This document shows positions 53,043 to 62,884 of a DNA stretch of 64,000 nucleotides, piece by piece. The notes below the pieces were generated by a model. That model worked only from the letters and a program-made list of their open reading frames with translations, was not told the DNA's origin and searched no databases. How positions within the stretch are numbered: the stretch's first letter is position 1; each line of letters starts with the position of its first letter. Source of the DNA: Gorsachius magnificus (lineage: Eukaryota; Chordata; Aves; Pelecaniformes; Ardeidae); contig CM067084.1 in assembly GCA_034008185.1 (NCBI GenBank), positions 66,044,599-66,108,598 on the forward strand. The letters run 5' to 3'. The translations under genes were made by a program, and so were the position numbers.

Positions 53043-54599
53043 ATTCATACTCCCATGCCCAGGAAAGGATTGTATGTATGCACGCAGCAGATCTGGGGGT
53101 GCACACATGTATGTGCTTGAATGCTCAAATACACAGTTATGTTTTCGAGAAGAAAAAAATCAAGGAAAAGCCCTTCACACTTCAAGTGCACAACATTTGT
53201 GATGATCCCTAGACTTTATAAGAGCTGTTCCACAGCCTTTTGTTCTTCTTGGAAATACCATCTCCTGCACAAATAAGCTTTATTACTGCTTTATACTGAG
53301 TTTCATATTTATCCTAGAAATTAAATGATCTTTTTAAGCCATTGAGTGCTTCAGGAAGAGAATCAAAACCTTGAAACTGCTTCAGTCTTCTGTGGCAAGG
53401 GAACGTGATGAGCCAAGGACAGGTCTGCTTATTAATACAGGTTTCTGTGAATGTTTCTTCTGGAGGTGAATATTAGCTATACTTGTTTATGCTGGACATT
53501 TGCATTAGCTGATTTCAATTTTACAGGCAGACAGGGTCTGCATGTGCATCTGTTGTTGAAAATCAGGTTCCATGGGGCATATCCTTGTGTGCACCTCTAT
53601 TCCTCTTCATCCTTTTGGTCCCCCACTTTGTTGTTCACAGTAGCATATCCCTGTGGCAAGCATAGATAATGCTTACTAGGAAAAGCAATAAGTATAAGGT
53701 GGTTAATGTATTTCTAGCCTTCTTTCATGTGCTGTAGCTGTGAATACAAGGCAAAAAGCCACACCATATGACCATGCTACTTTGGGAATGGTCTATAAAC
53801 TGCAGTTAAAATAGTTTCAAGATATTTATGCAGTGCATAAGTCACATGAATAGAGGTTTATCACAATCAGTAGGAATGCTGGATTTTCATATCACACATT
53901 TGCTGCTTAGGATGATTAGCAGGAAATTTAATTTGCACTAATTAGCCTTAGGGGAGCAAGAAATTAACTTGATGGGTAAATTGCACGTTTTACTATATAC
54001 CATACCAACATGGAAAAATTTGAGTTAAAGCCTGAGTTGAGTCCTATGCTGATACACTGGACTTCAGTTTTTCTAAATTAAATTAGAAGACTGTAGAAAA
54101 TTAATATATGCATGGTGAGTGGGTGGGTTTTTTTAGGAGCTAGAGTCACAGAATAGTCTTGTTCAATGTATTCATTGAATTGTCAGCCACTTCCAAAGAG
54201 TGTGGTATATTTTTGTACATTAAATTACATTAATCTCTAATATTACAGCAAAAGCTTTAACAAGTCCTAATTTTCTATATTTGTATATTTTCATTATATA
54301 ATGTGTGTTATGACTGCACATGCAATATTCCACATTGTAATGCACAGAGCAGAAACAGTTTTCACAGAAGTACTGTGAAAACACCATACTTTTTAATTTA
54401 CAACACCCACTTGCAAATACATTTTTAGGGTCAGGAGCCTTTGTTCATATGCTGGCAAAATTCCTATGAAAATAATTTTTTTTAGAAATTACTCTTGAAA
54501 GTGTACAGCAAATGAGGGAGGCATGAGTCACTGCATAGTCCTAATAGGCAAATAAGAATTAGGAACTAATAACTCTAATCTTGCCTGTTGATGGGGACT

Positions 54600-54745
54600 T
54601 TTCTGTCTCAGTTTAGATCGCTTGGGTTTTCCCTCTGTAAAATGGAGACAATTTTTATGTATCCACCACTCAGAATTACTGTGGATTGATTAATGCATGC
54701 AAAGCAATGACTCATTTGGTATGGAAGTATCAGTCTATTATAAAA
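54600..54745 (+). repeat. MIR/CORE-SINE-like relic
   Basis: TTTTCTGTCTCAGTTT, CCCTCTGTAAAATGGAGACA and TACTGTGGATTGATTAATGC followed by ATGCAAAGCAATGA follow the 3' half of MIR-like SINEs seen in amniotes (CTCAGTTTCCCCATCTGTAAAATGGGGATAAT ... TGTGAGGATTAAT ... TGTAAAGCGCTT). About 20 extra bases separate CTCAGTTT from the CTGTAAAATGG block. Confidence 0.65.
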
Positions 54746-55230
54746 TGAAGTGTTCTGTCATACCAGGCTTGTGGTTGCACCCAAATTTATCTGTAAAAAA
54801 GGAGATGGAAAGCATCAGTTGCATGCAAGATAACTGCCTTTGATGTCGGTGCTTCTGCTAGTTTTTGCATCTGAAATAGACCCAGAAGCTCACTATTACT
54901 GTTAAGGATTCGGAGTTAGACCTTGTAGCACTTACCTGCAACTGCTATTGAAGTGAGAGGTGTGAGTTCAGTGAGAGTTTTGACTGAGTAAATATTGCAG
55001 AACTGGGTACCTTGAGTCCATAGTTCGGGGTTTAAGTGGTGCATGTCAGCTAGTTCAGGTGTCTGCTCAGACTTTCTAGCCCGTGACATAAACACTTCTG
55101 GTCTAAAGAGAGATCTCAGATAGACCTGTGGGTAGTCATATATTGTGTAACATGTATTGTATTGCATTCTCAGGTCCTTCTTCTATCCCCAGGACTCTGA
55201 TTTCTCAGCAGTAGCTCTCCTATTCAATCA

Positions 55231-55325
55231 AGAGTGTGTGTGCATGTGCACGTGTATGTGTGGGTGGGTATATATAAATATACATGTGCCCACACACAGA
55301 CAAACATATATGTGCACACAACCCC
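55231..55325. repeat. Facing TG-rich and CA-rich tracts
   Basis: GTGTGTGTGCATGTGCACGT and more TG-rich text, then an AT-rich centre near TATATATAAATATACATG, then CCCACACACAGACAAACA and GTGCACACAAC. The two arms are partly complementary and could fold as an imperfect hairpin. Confidence 0.8.
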
Positions 55326-55539
55326 CCTATATAAATGTGCTTTGCCTTTTTGGGTGAGTGAGTATATTTCTGTAAATGCTCACCACTTGTATTTATACAT
55401 TTATGAGTAATATCCAACTTTCAATCACAATTGACACCATGTGGCTTTCTGTATAATAATTACTTTGGGACAAAAACCCTTGCAGATGGTTTTAAGAGTG
55501 ACTCTAACTCACCATCAATGTAAAAAGATTAAATAAGAT

Positions 55540-55600
55540 GAGCCCACTCCCTCTGAATGGAATAAGCCATTTTCATTGATTTCTATGGGAGCAGGCACAA
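55540..55600. repeat. Palindromic dispersed repeat, second copy
   Basis: GAGCCCACTCCCTCTGAATGG and then TTTTCATTGATTTCTATGGG and AGCAGGCAC match both arms of the same AAGTCAATGG-type element. It ends about 155 bases upstream of the first LDB2 exon. Confidence 0.5.
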
Positions 55601-55755
55601 CTTCATTTCTACAGCAGACAGAGAACATGTATTATATTCATTAAATGAAAGTTTGATTTCATTGCGCTTAAAATTATTCATGTTCTGTTAGCAAATTATT
55701 TGAGATTTTATAACCTAGAGCATTTGCTGAATTCTGCTTTGTATTTTCCTCACAG

Positions 55756-55928
55756 CAATTGGAAGAACCCTCATTCCTCGTTATTTTAGCACTGTCTTTG
55801 AAGGAGGTGTAACAGACCTGTATTACATTCTCAAGCACTCAAAAGAGTCATACCACAACTCATCCATCACAGTGGACTGTGATCAATGCACCATGGTCAC
55901 TCAGCATGGAAAACCCATGTTTACCAAG
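55756..55928 (+). CDS. LDB2: LDB2 internal coding exon (probably coding exon 3)
   Basis: LDB2 is a nuclear adaptor that self-associates and bridges LIM-homeodomain and LMO proteins into transcription complexes. After two bases (ca) that complete a split codon, the exon reads 57 codons, from IGRTLIPRYFSTVFEGGVTD to VTQHGKPMFTK. By comparison with mammalian LDB2 this is about residues 80-136, inside the N-terminal self-association domain. The residues STVFEGGVTDLYYILKHSKE fit LDB2 rather than the paralogue LDB1, which I recall as RSIFEGGATELYYVLKHPKE. The acceptor is tttcctcacag, and the donor is GTAACA, which lacks the usual G at +5. Reading past the donor in frame reaches a TAA within seven codons, which supports this boundary. 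The preceding intron is phase 1 and the following one is phase 0. Gene identity is near certain; exon numbering is inferred from mammals. Confidence 0.96.
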
Positions 55929-56373
55929 GTAACAGGGAAGACTCAATAAAGCATGTTGTTCGTTTGGGTTTTTTATTGTTGTTTTTTTTCTTTTTCAGTG
56001 TGTATAAGGATGAAAAATACTGGCTGTTGCATTTTTCTGGTAGACTGAGATTATTTCTAATACTGAAAACCCTTGAAGCCATTTAATTACTATTTTCTAT
56101 ATTCATTATGTGACTGGAAAATTCTGTGGGCATCCTCTGCAATTCTCCCAGAAAGACTGCAAGAGAAGCACGTAATGCCAGGTTGCTAGAACCATCAGCT
56201 GTACATGAATTAAATTCTACCTGCCCATCTCCTTTTCTCTGGGCTTGATTTTAAAGCAACAGTGAGATTTCACATTGCTGGTACCTACCATTTGGGGTTG
56301 TATGCTTTACATCTGATACTTACCCAGTCCAAGGACTATAAATCTCTAGGAAAATAGTGATTTAATACAGTAG

Positions 56374-56444
56374 GATGCCGGTCCAAAGGGCAATGAAGTC
56401 AATGGAAGGAGTCAATTGATTTAAACATGCTCTGGATCAGGCAG
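56374..56444. repeat. Palindromic dispersed repeat (AAGTCAATGG type)
   Basis: The left half is GGTCCAAAGGGCAATGAAGT followed by CAATGGA. The right half is TCAATTGATTTAAACATGCT followed by CTGGATCAGGC, a degenerate inverted copy of the left. This is the pattern of a common sauropsid dispersed sequence with CCATTGAAGTCAATGG and TTTGGATCAGGCC arms. Family name unknown to me. Confidence 0.6.
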
Positions 56445-57054
56445 TTAGTGAATACTCAATATTTGTAATTGATAGTGAATTATCTTCATGCATTGGACAA
56501 TTCTAGTTCTGTAATTAAACCGAGTACCAGATATTTATAAAAAACAGTACCAAAAAGGTGGAAAATAAAAATGAAACCAAAAATTTTCTTATCTTAAAAA
56601 AACCAGTAAACTGATTTTCAAAATCAAAATGTATCCTTTAATAAATTAACAGGAAATTATGATTTTCCATCTTGTACCTGTTCATCTGTATGAATTTTAA
56701 CCTTTGCATAGAGAAAAGGGCAAAAGGAGAAGGGACAGCAGGAGGAGATAACCCATCCGTGTTGCCCTTGGCCTGCAGGACCGTGGAAGTTTTAGAGCCA
56801 AAAAAGGCACCGGCTCATGACAGCATCATGACCACATGGCTTATGCTGTTTTAGCATGTATGTGAGTCCCATTCCTTCATAGTATCTTCCCTGAGATCTT
56901 CATGGCTCTTGGAGTGGGGCTCAAAGAAGAGGGAGAGGAAGCCGCTGGTGTGCAGAGCGCTGGTGAGCTGGGAGGTGTGCATTGAATGGTGTCGTCGTTC
57001 CAGCCCTCCCACTCCCCCTGTGACTTACATGGACACACAGACACGAACAGAGGC

Positions 57055-57069
57055 AGAGAGAGAGAGAGA
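57055..57069. repeat. (GA)n microsatellite, short
   Basis: AGAGAGAGAGAGAGA inside a modestly GC-rich patch of the first complete intron. Confidence 0.9.
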
Positions 57070-59153
57070 TGCAAAGAGACCAGATATTCCTAGGTAGCGC
57101 CTCTTTGTCATGAGGGGTTGTGCGCGCTGGCTATGTGCAGAGGACGTGACGAGGATATACAGTAGCTGCTGCTTCACATAGCTCCCTAAAACGATTTCTG
57201 TCATTGCCCTTTGTGTTAGCTCTAATGCAATAGCAAATATTATTTTTTTAAATCAGTAAACAAAACACACTTTTCTTGTTCCAATTAGTTTATTTTACTT
57301 ATCATAGCAGCACATTACAGTGTTGCGACTTTGGAAAGGAGACTAGTATCCAGCAAGTCAAAGATAGACCAGCAGCAGGGACCAGGCTGGGTGCAGACCT
57401 CGTGTGAGGGGGGCCAACATCGCCTCCCGTGGCACCGTCCTGTTGTGCGCAGTGAGACCCTCCGTATCCACTGCAGCCCTGGCAGCTCACAGCCTGCTTC
57501 AGCCCCCATGTTTCTGTCACAGACTCCAATATAAACCTCTGCATCCTGGTGGAAAAGTTCAGGTGGGGATGTGATTTGGATCCTAGGAGGAAAATCAGGG
57601 GGGGTTAATGGCTGTATGTTTAAAATATGACTGTGTTAGTAAGAGCACGTTGCTCTCAGAAATAAGTTAGAGCCAAACGTTTCCTCAGCTGCACATGTGT
57701 AACTTCTAGCAGATACTGAGGGCACAGATCTTGCACCCAAAGGTAAACTCCTACCACAGCATCGGTGGTGGAACAGAGCAGACCTCCCATAAAAAGCAGC
57801 ACTCCAGTGGACCGTGTAGCTCCTTAGATTGTGTCTGAATTTGACCCGATGAAACTACCACAAGAGGGGTTTTTTAATGCAAAAATACAAACTAACTGTA
57901 TTTGTTAATAGCTGTTTCAGTTTGACAACTTGTAAGCTACAAATTTGCTAACTTCTAATGTAATGGGCTGAAACAGTTCTCCTCACGTATTGAATCAGGA
58001 ATCCACAGCTGCATTTTATTCATTTCGACATTTTCCTAGTTAGAGCAACTCACTGCATACTGCAGTATTGGATGAATATATAAAATGGCATTTCCAATTT
58101 TTTTTCAAACAAATATGTCTAGAACATGCCCAAGAGTAACACTATGAATAGTCCAGCTTGTCTTTAGAGTGCAAGAGGTCCTTGTGAAGTGTCACACACT
58201 TTGAAATTGTTTTACCAAGGTATAAATAAATACTATAAAGAATTCTATACAGTTCAATGGCATGACTTAAATGTGGTAAAAGAAGAGACTGAAGCTCTAA
58301 CCACCCTGTTTGTTTACCTGGCAGATGCTTCATTTTTTTTCTCCAGGTAAAGGAAGGATTTAGGAGTCCTCCTAAGTTTCTGTTTTCACCATGTTCACTG
58401 ACACTACAACTTTATGTGTAGGCAAAGTGTTTTTCTGCAGCTAGGGATGTGTATTTATATTTCCCGATAGAATGGCAGAGGTGAGCGTTGCCTTCACCAC
58501 TAGAGCAGTGAGCACCCTGGGTTCGAACCGTTCTCCTCCTGCACCCAACAGCGGGGCCATCAGCTGGATTTTATAGGTGAAGCCCTTGAAATTCAGTGAT
58601 TTTAATCCTCACTGATAATCTCAGGCATTTCCAAGAATTGTACAAGCCTTAGGTTTCTTTTCAAGCACAGAGTCAGTTTTGAGAAATGGCCGTTAATAAA
58701 AGGGGAAGAGTTTTAAAGGATGCCCAGTGTTAGGAGAGCAAGACTGTGGGCAATAAGGCACAGGACCAAGGTTGGTTTTCATGGGTGCAAGCAGTTGAAA
58801 TTCCTACAATTAATAAGTGCAGTGAAGGGGTTAAAAAGCTATTGGTTAGTTTGAGAAATGTTCTTTTTTAGTTTTTTCCTGGCCTAGTCTAGAGCAACCA
58901 CGTGATATACTGAATGCCTGCCAGCCTCTTTCTTGTTGATCCTCCGGAGACCATCTGTGCTGGGGGCATTGATTAGAGTGTGTCTGCTGGGATTACATCT
59001 TTTCTGTTGCCATGCCAACTAATCAGCTGATTTTGGTTACCACAGAAACAAAATGTCAGAGCTCACAGTACGGTAACATGAATTCAGCACAACAGAAAAT
59101 GTTTTCTTAATTGGAGACCCTTTTGATTTTTTGGATTCTATGTAAAAGGCAGC

Positions 59154-59199
59154 TTTAAAAAAAAATAAAAAAGAGGTTTAAAAAAAAATAAAAAAGAGG
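59154..59199. repeat. Perfect tandem duplication, 23 bases x 2
   Basis: Two identical adjacent copies of a 23-base A-rich unit: TTT, A9, T, A6, GAGG. The copies are 59154-59176 and 59177-59199, with no mismatch, which suggests a recent slippage event. Confidence 0.95.
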
Positions 59200-61072
59200 C
59201 CCCTTTAAAATAAGAAGTGCGCCAATTTTATTGATTAAAAGCAATGCGTAAAATTCTGCTCTACATAAGGAAATTAAAATCCTTTATAAGATGTATAAAT
59301 TTTTACCACTGTGATATGAGGTATGTGTTTCAGGTTTTCTATTAAAATTTGTTAATGTCAGTGCATAAAATAAATCTGTTAAGAGCTGTGGGGTTTTTTT
59401 CTTAACAGAAGAAATATTTGAGAAGCCACAGGTATTATTATAAAAAATATTTTAAACCTGAAATATTTTCATGTTAACTGGTCAGTAATCAGGTTCTTTG
59501 ACCTCAGCATGGTAACATTAATATAAAATGTTTTTCTTCTTGTATGAACCCTCATTTTATGCACATGTGTGTACCCCTGTGTAATTTCTTATCATAATGC
59601 AACTGATGAGAAAATCAAAATCGGGGTCAAGTGACAAAGTAAGTCACATTAAAAATTTGAAGGCATCACTAAGGTATGTTGAAAAGGGCAGAAGAGAACC
59701 TGTTGCAAGACTCTCCTTCATAGGTCTACAGTAATTTGTGTATATAGTATGCCTGTTAAAATCACCTGCATGTTTTTTGCAGAAACAACCAGGAGGAAAA
59801 GCTATGATGATGTTAAGTGAACTGTTAACCGGAAAAACCACGCATTGCCCAAGTGGGAACTAGCCAAGCCTGAGTTGGGGCTTGTAAAAGGGCTCAATAG
59901 GCTCAGCTGAATCTAGGATGGCTAGTTGTTCAATCAAATGTTAGTTGTACTAAAATTAAAGTTGCAGGAACCTTTTCCTTTGAAAGCCATTACACCCTGT
60001 TTCCACAATATCTCTGTATCCTGCACATGCAAGTTTACTTTGAATAGGAGTTGTAAGTCTAAACATCCAATTTAAAGAAAAAAATCAACAACAGAGGGAG
60101 TTAGTTTTCAGATCATGCATCATTTATAGTACTTCAGTTAGGATACCACGCCGGGCATGCGTTTTGCACCTTAGAGACCACCACAGTGTTTTTTCCACAT
60201 AAAGTTGCAAACAGTTGTTTAAAAGTCCCCAGTAATTTATTCTACTTTTCGTTCCAGGTAGTACCCACTTGCTGCATTTATTCCTCCTATATTTTCTCTC
60301 CTTTCTCAGACAAGACCCCTCGCAATGCTGCGTGAGGCACTTTCTGGGGAAGCTGCTCTGTTGTCCATGACTGCAACCTCTTCTCTGCTCCCCTGGCTCC
60401 CAAACCTACCGAGGCAATGCAGCTCATACAGCCTGGTGGAGACAACCCCACCTGGCTTTCCTTGGAAGGGTGGGGTTAATTAAAGTAGATAGGAAATGAA
60501 AATTAAAAATGGGATAAAATTCCTGGGAAAGACAAGAATGCTTGGGAAAGACGAGAAGGGAAAAAACAGGAAAAAAAAATCAGGTTTGGCCACAGGCATT
60601 CCGGGCTCTGTGTACTCCAACTGAACATGAAAGGAAGGTTTATATGCCAAGCTATTGTAAGGAAAGGGCAACATAAAACAGGTTGGGAATGACTGGTTCA
60701 GCAACCTGACATCAAGTGTGCGCAGTTGTACCACAGCCACCTCCACTGCAAGGTTCAGTCATTAATTAGCAGTAGCAAACTGCGAGGGAAAGAGAATTGA
60801 TGCAATAAATAAGATTTAGCACACACAATATTCTATGCTTGTGAAATGCTATAAAATCTATAGTATTATAAGTTACTGTCTCCACAGTAAGGCCTATGAA
60901 GTCATTTTCCCACATTCGTTTTTTCTTCCCAAGAGAAAGAAAAACAATTAATCTAGCAGAGATGAACAATAGAATACTGCTCTGATATTTCTGAATGTTG
61001 TTTAATCGATGATACAATACCATTGAAAACAAAATTCCTGGGAATTTATTTCATGTGTTTTATGTATTCTAG

Positions 61073-61195
61073 GTATGCACAGAAGGACGTCTTATCTTGG
61101 AGTTTACTTTTGATGATCTTATGAGAATAAAAACATGGCACTTTACTATTAGACAGTACAGAGAACTAGTCCCACGCAGCATTCTAGCCATGCAT
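61073..61195 (+). CDS. LDB2: LDB2 internal coding exon (probably coding exon 4)
   Basis: This exon is 123 bases, exactly 41 codons, phase 0 on both sides. It begins VCTEGRLILEFTFDDLMRIK and ends VPRSILAMH, about residues 137-177 of LDB2. It continues the self-association domain; the block from FDDLMRIKTWHF to PRSILAMH is very highly conserved across LDB/CLIM/Chip proteins. The acceptor is tgtattctag, with a short, imperfect pyrimidine tract. The donor is GTAAGT, a perfect consensus. In-frame read-through into the intron stops at TGA after seven codons. LDB2-type residues (TFDDLM, TIRQY) rather than the LDB1 forms I recall (MFDDMM, SIRQH) support the paralogue assignment. There is no frameshift or internal stop. 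Confidence 0.96.
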
Positions 61196-61642
61196 GTAAG
61201 TAATCCTTTTTTCACTTGACCTAATGCAAAGAGATGAGATTAGGTTTATGAAGAACTCCAGCAAATTTCACACCCAAGGCAATTAACTATAAATATTTTG
61301 GTTTGCCTGCAAGTGCATCCATTTACAAGTTCTTTCATCACCCCCTTGTTTCTCAGTGCTCTATTGTTGCCACTGTTGCTATGTTTTCATTTTGTTTTAG
61401 CACATAGTTTTCCTTTTAATCCCATTTGGTGGTCTGTATGATTTGGGCCCATAATCTGTTCTTACTGATATCAACTACACTAAATTCAGTGAATTTTCAT
61501 CATTGTAGGTACGAATTATATTTAGCCCTTAAATTAAGCAAACTGTTACCCTTGTATGTGACAGAAAATAAGTAATTACCATATATTTACTTAGAAACCA
61601 TTAGAATTTTAATCCAGTTCTTCTTTTTTCACCTTTCAAGTC

Positions 61643-61659
61643 TTTTTTTTTTTTTTTTT
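61643..61659. repeat. T17 homopolymer
   Basis: Seventeen consecutive T, about 450 bases after the second LDB2 exon. No retroelement is recognisable beside it. Confidence 0.95.
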
Positions 61660-62224
61660 GGTAATTGCATAAAAATGCACACAACGGAATATTAGAATAT
61701 TAAATATTCTACAGGTTGAAGTCAAACTATTATAGAGTAAATCATTGGGGAGAAATAAAGGACAGAGTCTTATTGCCACTTTCAGTTCTGCACCGTAGAA
61801 TCGTTCAGATTTGTAGTGGTCCATATAAAAAAAATTAATTGCAGGACTATGGTTTCATAGAGGGTAAGAACACAGGCCCAAATATGTGCCTGTATTTTGA
61901 TATCAGCTTACATACCCGTATATGAAGATATATTCTTAGTGAGGAATTTTAAACAACTTAAACAGCTTGGACTTTTTTTGAAAATGCTGCTAGAGGCCTG
62001 AAGAAATTACTTTTGAAAATCTGCCCTACCATTTCTGTCTCGGAGTTATTTCAGAGATCTGATCTTCTGAAATCTTCAACAGTATCCCATTAAGGGACAA
62101 TGAGGATGGCCATGAGCAACAACATGTATTTAGAGGGCTGCAATTCAAAGAGAGTAGACCAGGTTAGGCAGCAACCAGCAGGTATTAATTTTAGTAATGA
62201 TATTGATCTCATTTTAAAGAGGAG

Positions 62225-62415
62225 GCTGGTCTCACAGGTAAAGCTCTGGCTAGGGTCAGAGAAGGACTGTGCTTGCATTTTTCCTGTTTAATTCTGGGAA
62301 AATAACTTAGACCAGAAGGGTTCTGCAGCCTATGCTTAATGCCACTTATGTGATCAGCTCTTCTGAAGGTGCCTTGATAAGTTCTTTTGCTTCAGTTTCT
62401 TATCCACAAAAAGAA
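62225..62415 (+). repeat. Probable MIR-like SINE relic, degenerate
   Basis: GTCTCACAGGTAAAGCTCTG, then TTAATTCTGGGAAAATAACT plus TAGACC, and later TGCTTCAGTTTCTTATCC, line up loosely with head, core and CTCAGTTTCCCCATCTG segments of MIR-like SINEs. Roughly 60 extra bases lie between the last two. This is weaker than the copy near 54600. Confidence 0.4.
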
Positions 62416-62800
62416 AGCAATACTTTCTTTGTTCCTGCCTTTACCTGCTTAGTCTCCTGGGGCTCCCAGCCAACAAATGGAAGGCTCAAAGTGTGCTGTG
62501 ATCCCTCAGGAAGCTCTTTGGTGGTGCCCTGCCTGCTCGCACCCCTGTGCACGGCTGAGCCTCCTAGGTCTGTCTCTTGAATGGGTAGGGACAGAAAGAA
62601 GATATTGGAAAACAATCTTTATTCTGCTCCAGTTTCATGAAGTTTTGCATTTTCCTGTGAAAATAGAACTCCTTAGCTCATGACATAAATTTAGCATCAA
62701 TGTGTATTTTTTCCATAGGAATGGCATCTCTACCAAGCACACAGAGAAAAATAAATAGACAAAAAGCAAAGTGAAAATTCTTTTTTCTTCTGTTGTTTAG

Positions 62801-62884
62801 GCACAAGACCCTCAGGTGCTGGAGCAGCTGTCCAAAAACATCACTCGAATGGGTCTGACAAACTTCACCCTCAACTACCTCAGG
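62801..62884 (+). CDS. LDB2: LDB2 internal coding exon (probably coding exon 5)
   Basis: This exon is 84 bases, 28 codons, phase 0 at both ends. It begins AQDPQVLEQLSKNITRMGLT and ends NFTLNYLR, about residues 178-205, near the end of the self-association domain. MGLTNFTLNY matches LDB2; I recall CGLSNSTLNY in LDB1. The acceptor is strong (ttttttcttctgttgtttag) and the donor is GTAAGC. Read-through into the intron meets TAG at the fifth codon. The next exon, expected to start LCVILEPMQELM, is not found before the window ends, so the following intron is at least 1.1 kb. The domain that contacts LIM proteins is encoded further downstream and is not visible here. Confidence 0.95.

Larger units (their letters stand above)
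1..55755 (+). other. LDB2: 3' part of a large LDB2 intron (probably intron 2)
   Basis: The first exon seen starts in the middle of a codon, so at least one coding exon lies upstream. I looked for the preceding block (expected to encode DSDNLWWDAF and LEDGPKRY) and did not see it, so this whole stretch reads as one intron of at least 55.7 kb. It is AT-rich, with scattered GC-richer patches. It contains the CR1 pieces, SINE relics, homopolymers and candidate regulatory blocks listed separately. The intervals between them (for example 1-3490, 3600-7880, 8080-11190, 15020-18210, 22350-31650, 35790-37640, 38350-47580 and 48210-52940) show only unique-looking AT-rich DNA and short low-complexity runs. 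The open frames in them look like chance. An antisense or noncoding transcript cannot be excluded from sequence alone. Confidence 0.85.
55929..61072 (+). other. LDB2: LDB2 intron (probably intron 3), complete
   Basis: This is a 5,144-base intron bounded by the weak donor GTAACA and the acceptor attctag. It is phase 0. It holds a degenerate palindromic repeat at 56374-56444, a (GA)n run near 57055, a tRNA-like B-box motif near 58522 and a perfect 23-base tandem duplication at 59154-59199. GC-richer patches lie near 56720-57120, 57330-57500 and 60300-60480. I see no additional exon. Confidence 0.9.
61196..62800 (+). other. LDB2: LDB2 intron (probably intron 4), complete
   Basis: This is a 1,605-base phase-0 intron with donor GTAAGT and a strong pyrimidine-rich acceptor. 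It contains a T17 run at 61643-61659 and a probable SINE relic at 62225-62415. I see no additional exon. Confidence 0.92.

Noticed and set aside
55756..62884. LDB1 instead of LDB2
   Set aside because: Diagnostic residues (STVFEGGVTDLYYILK, TFDDLM, MGLTNFTLNY) fit LDB2 rather than LDB1.
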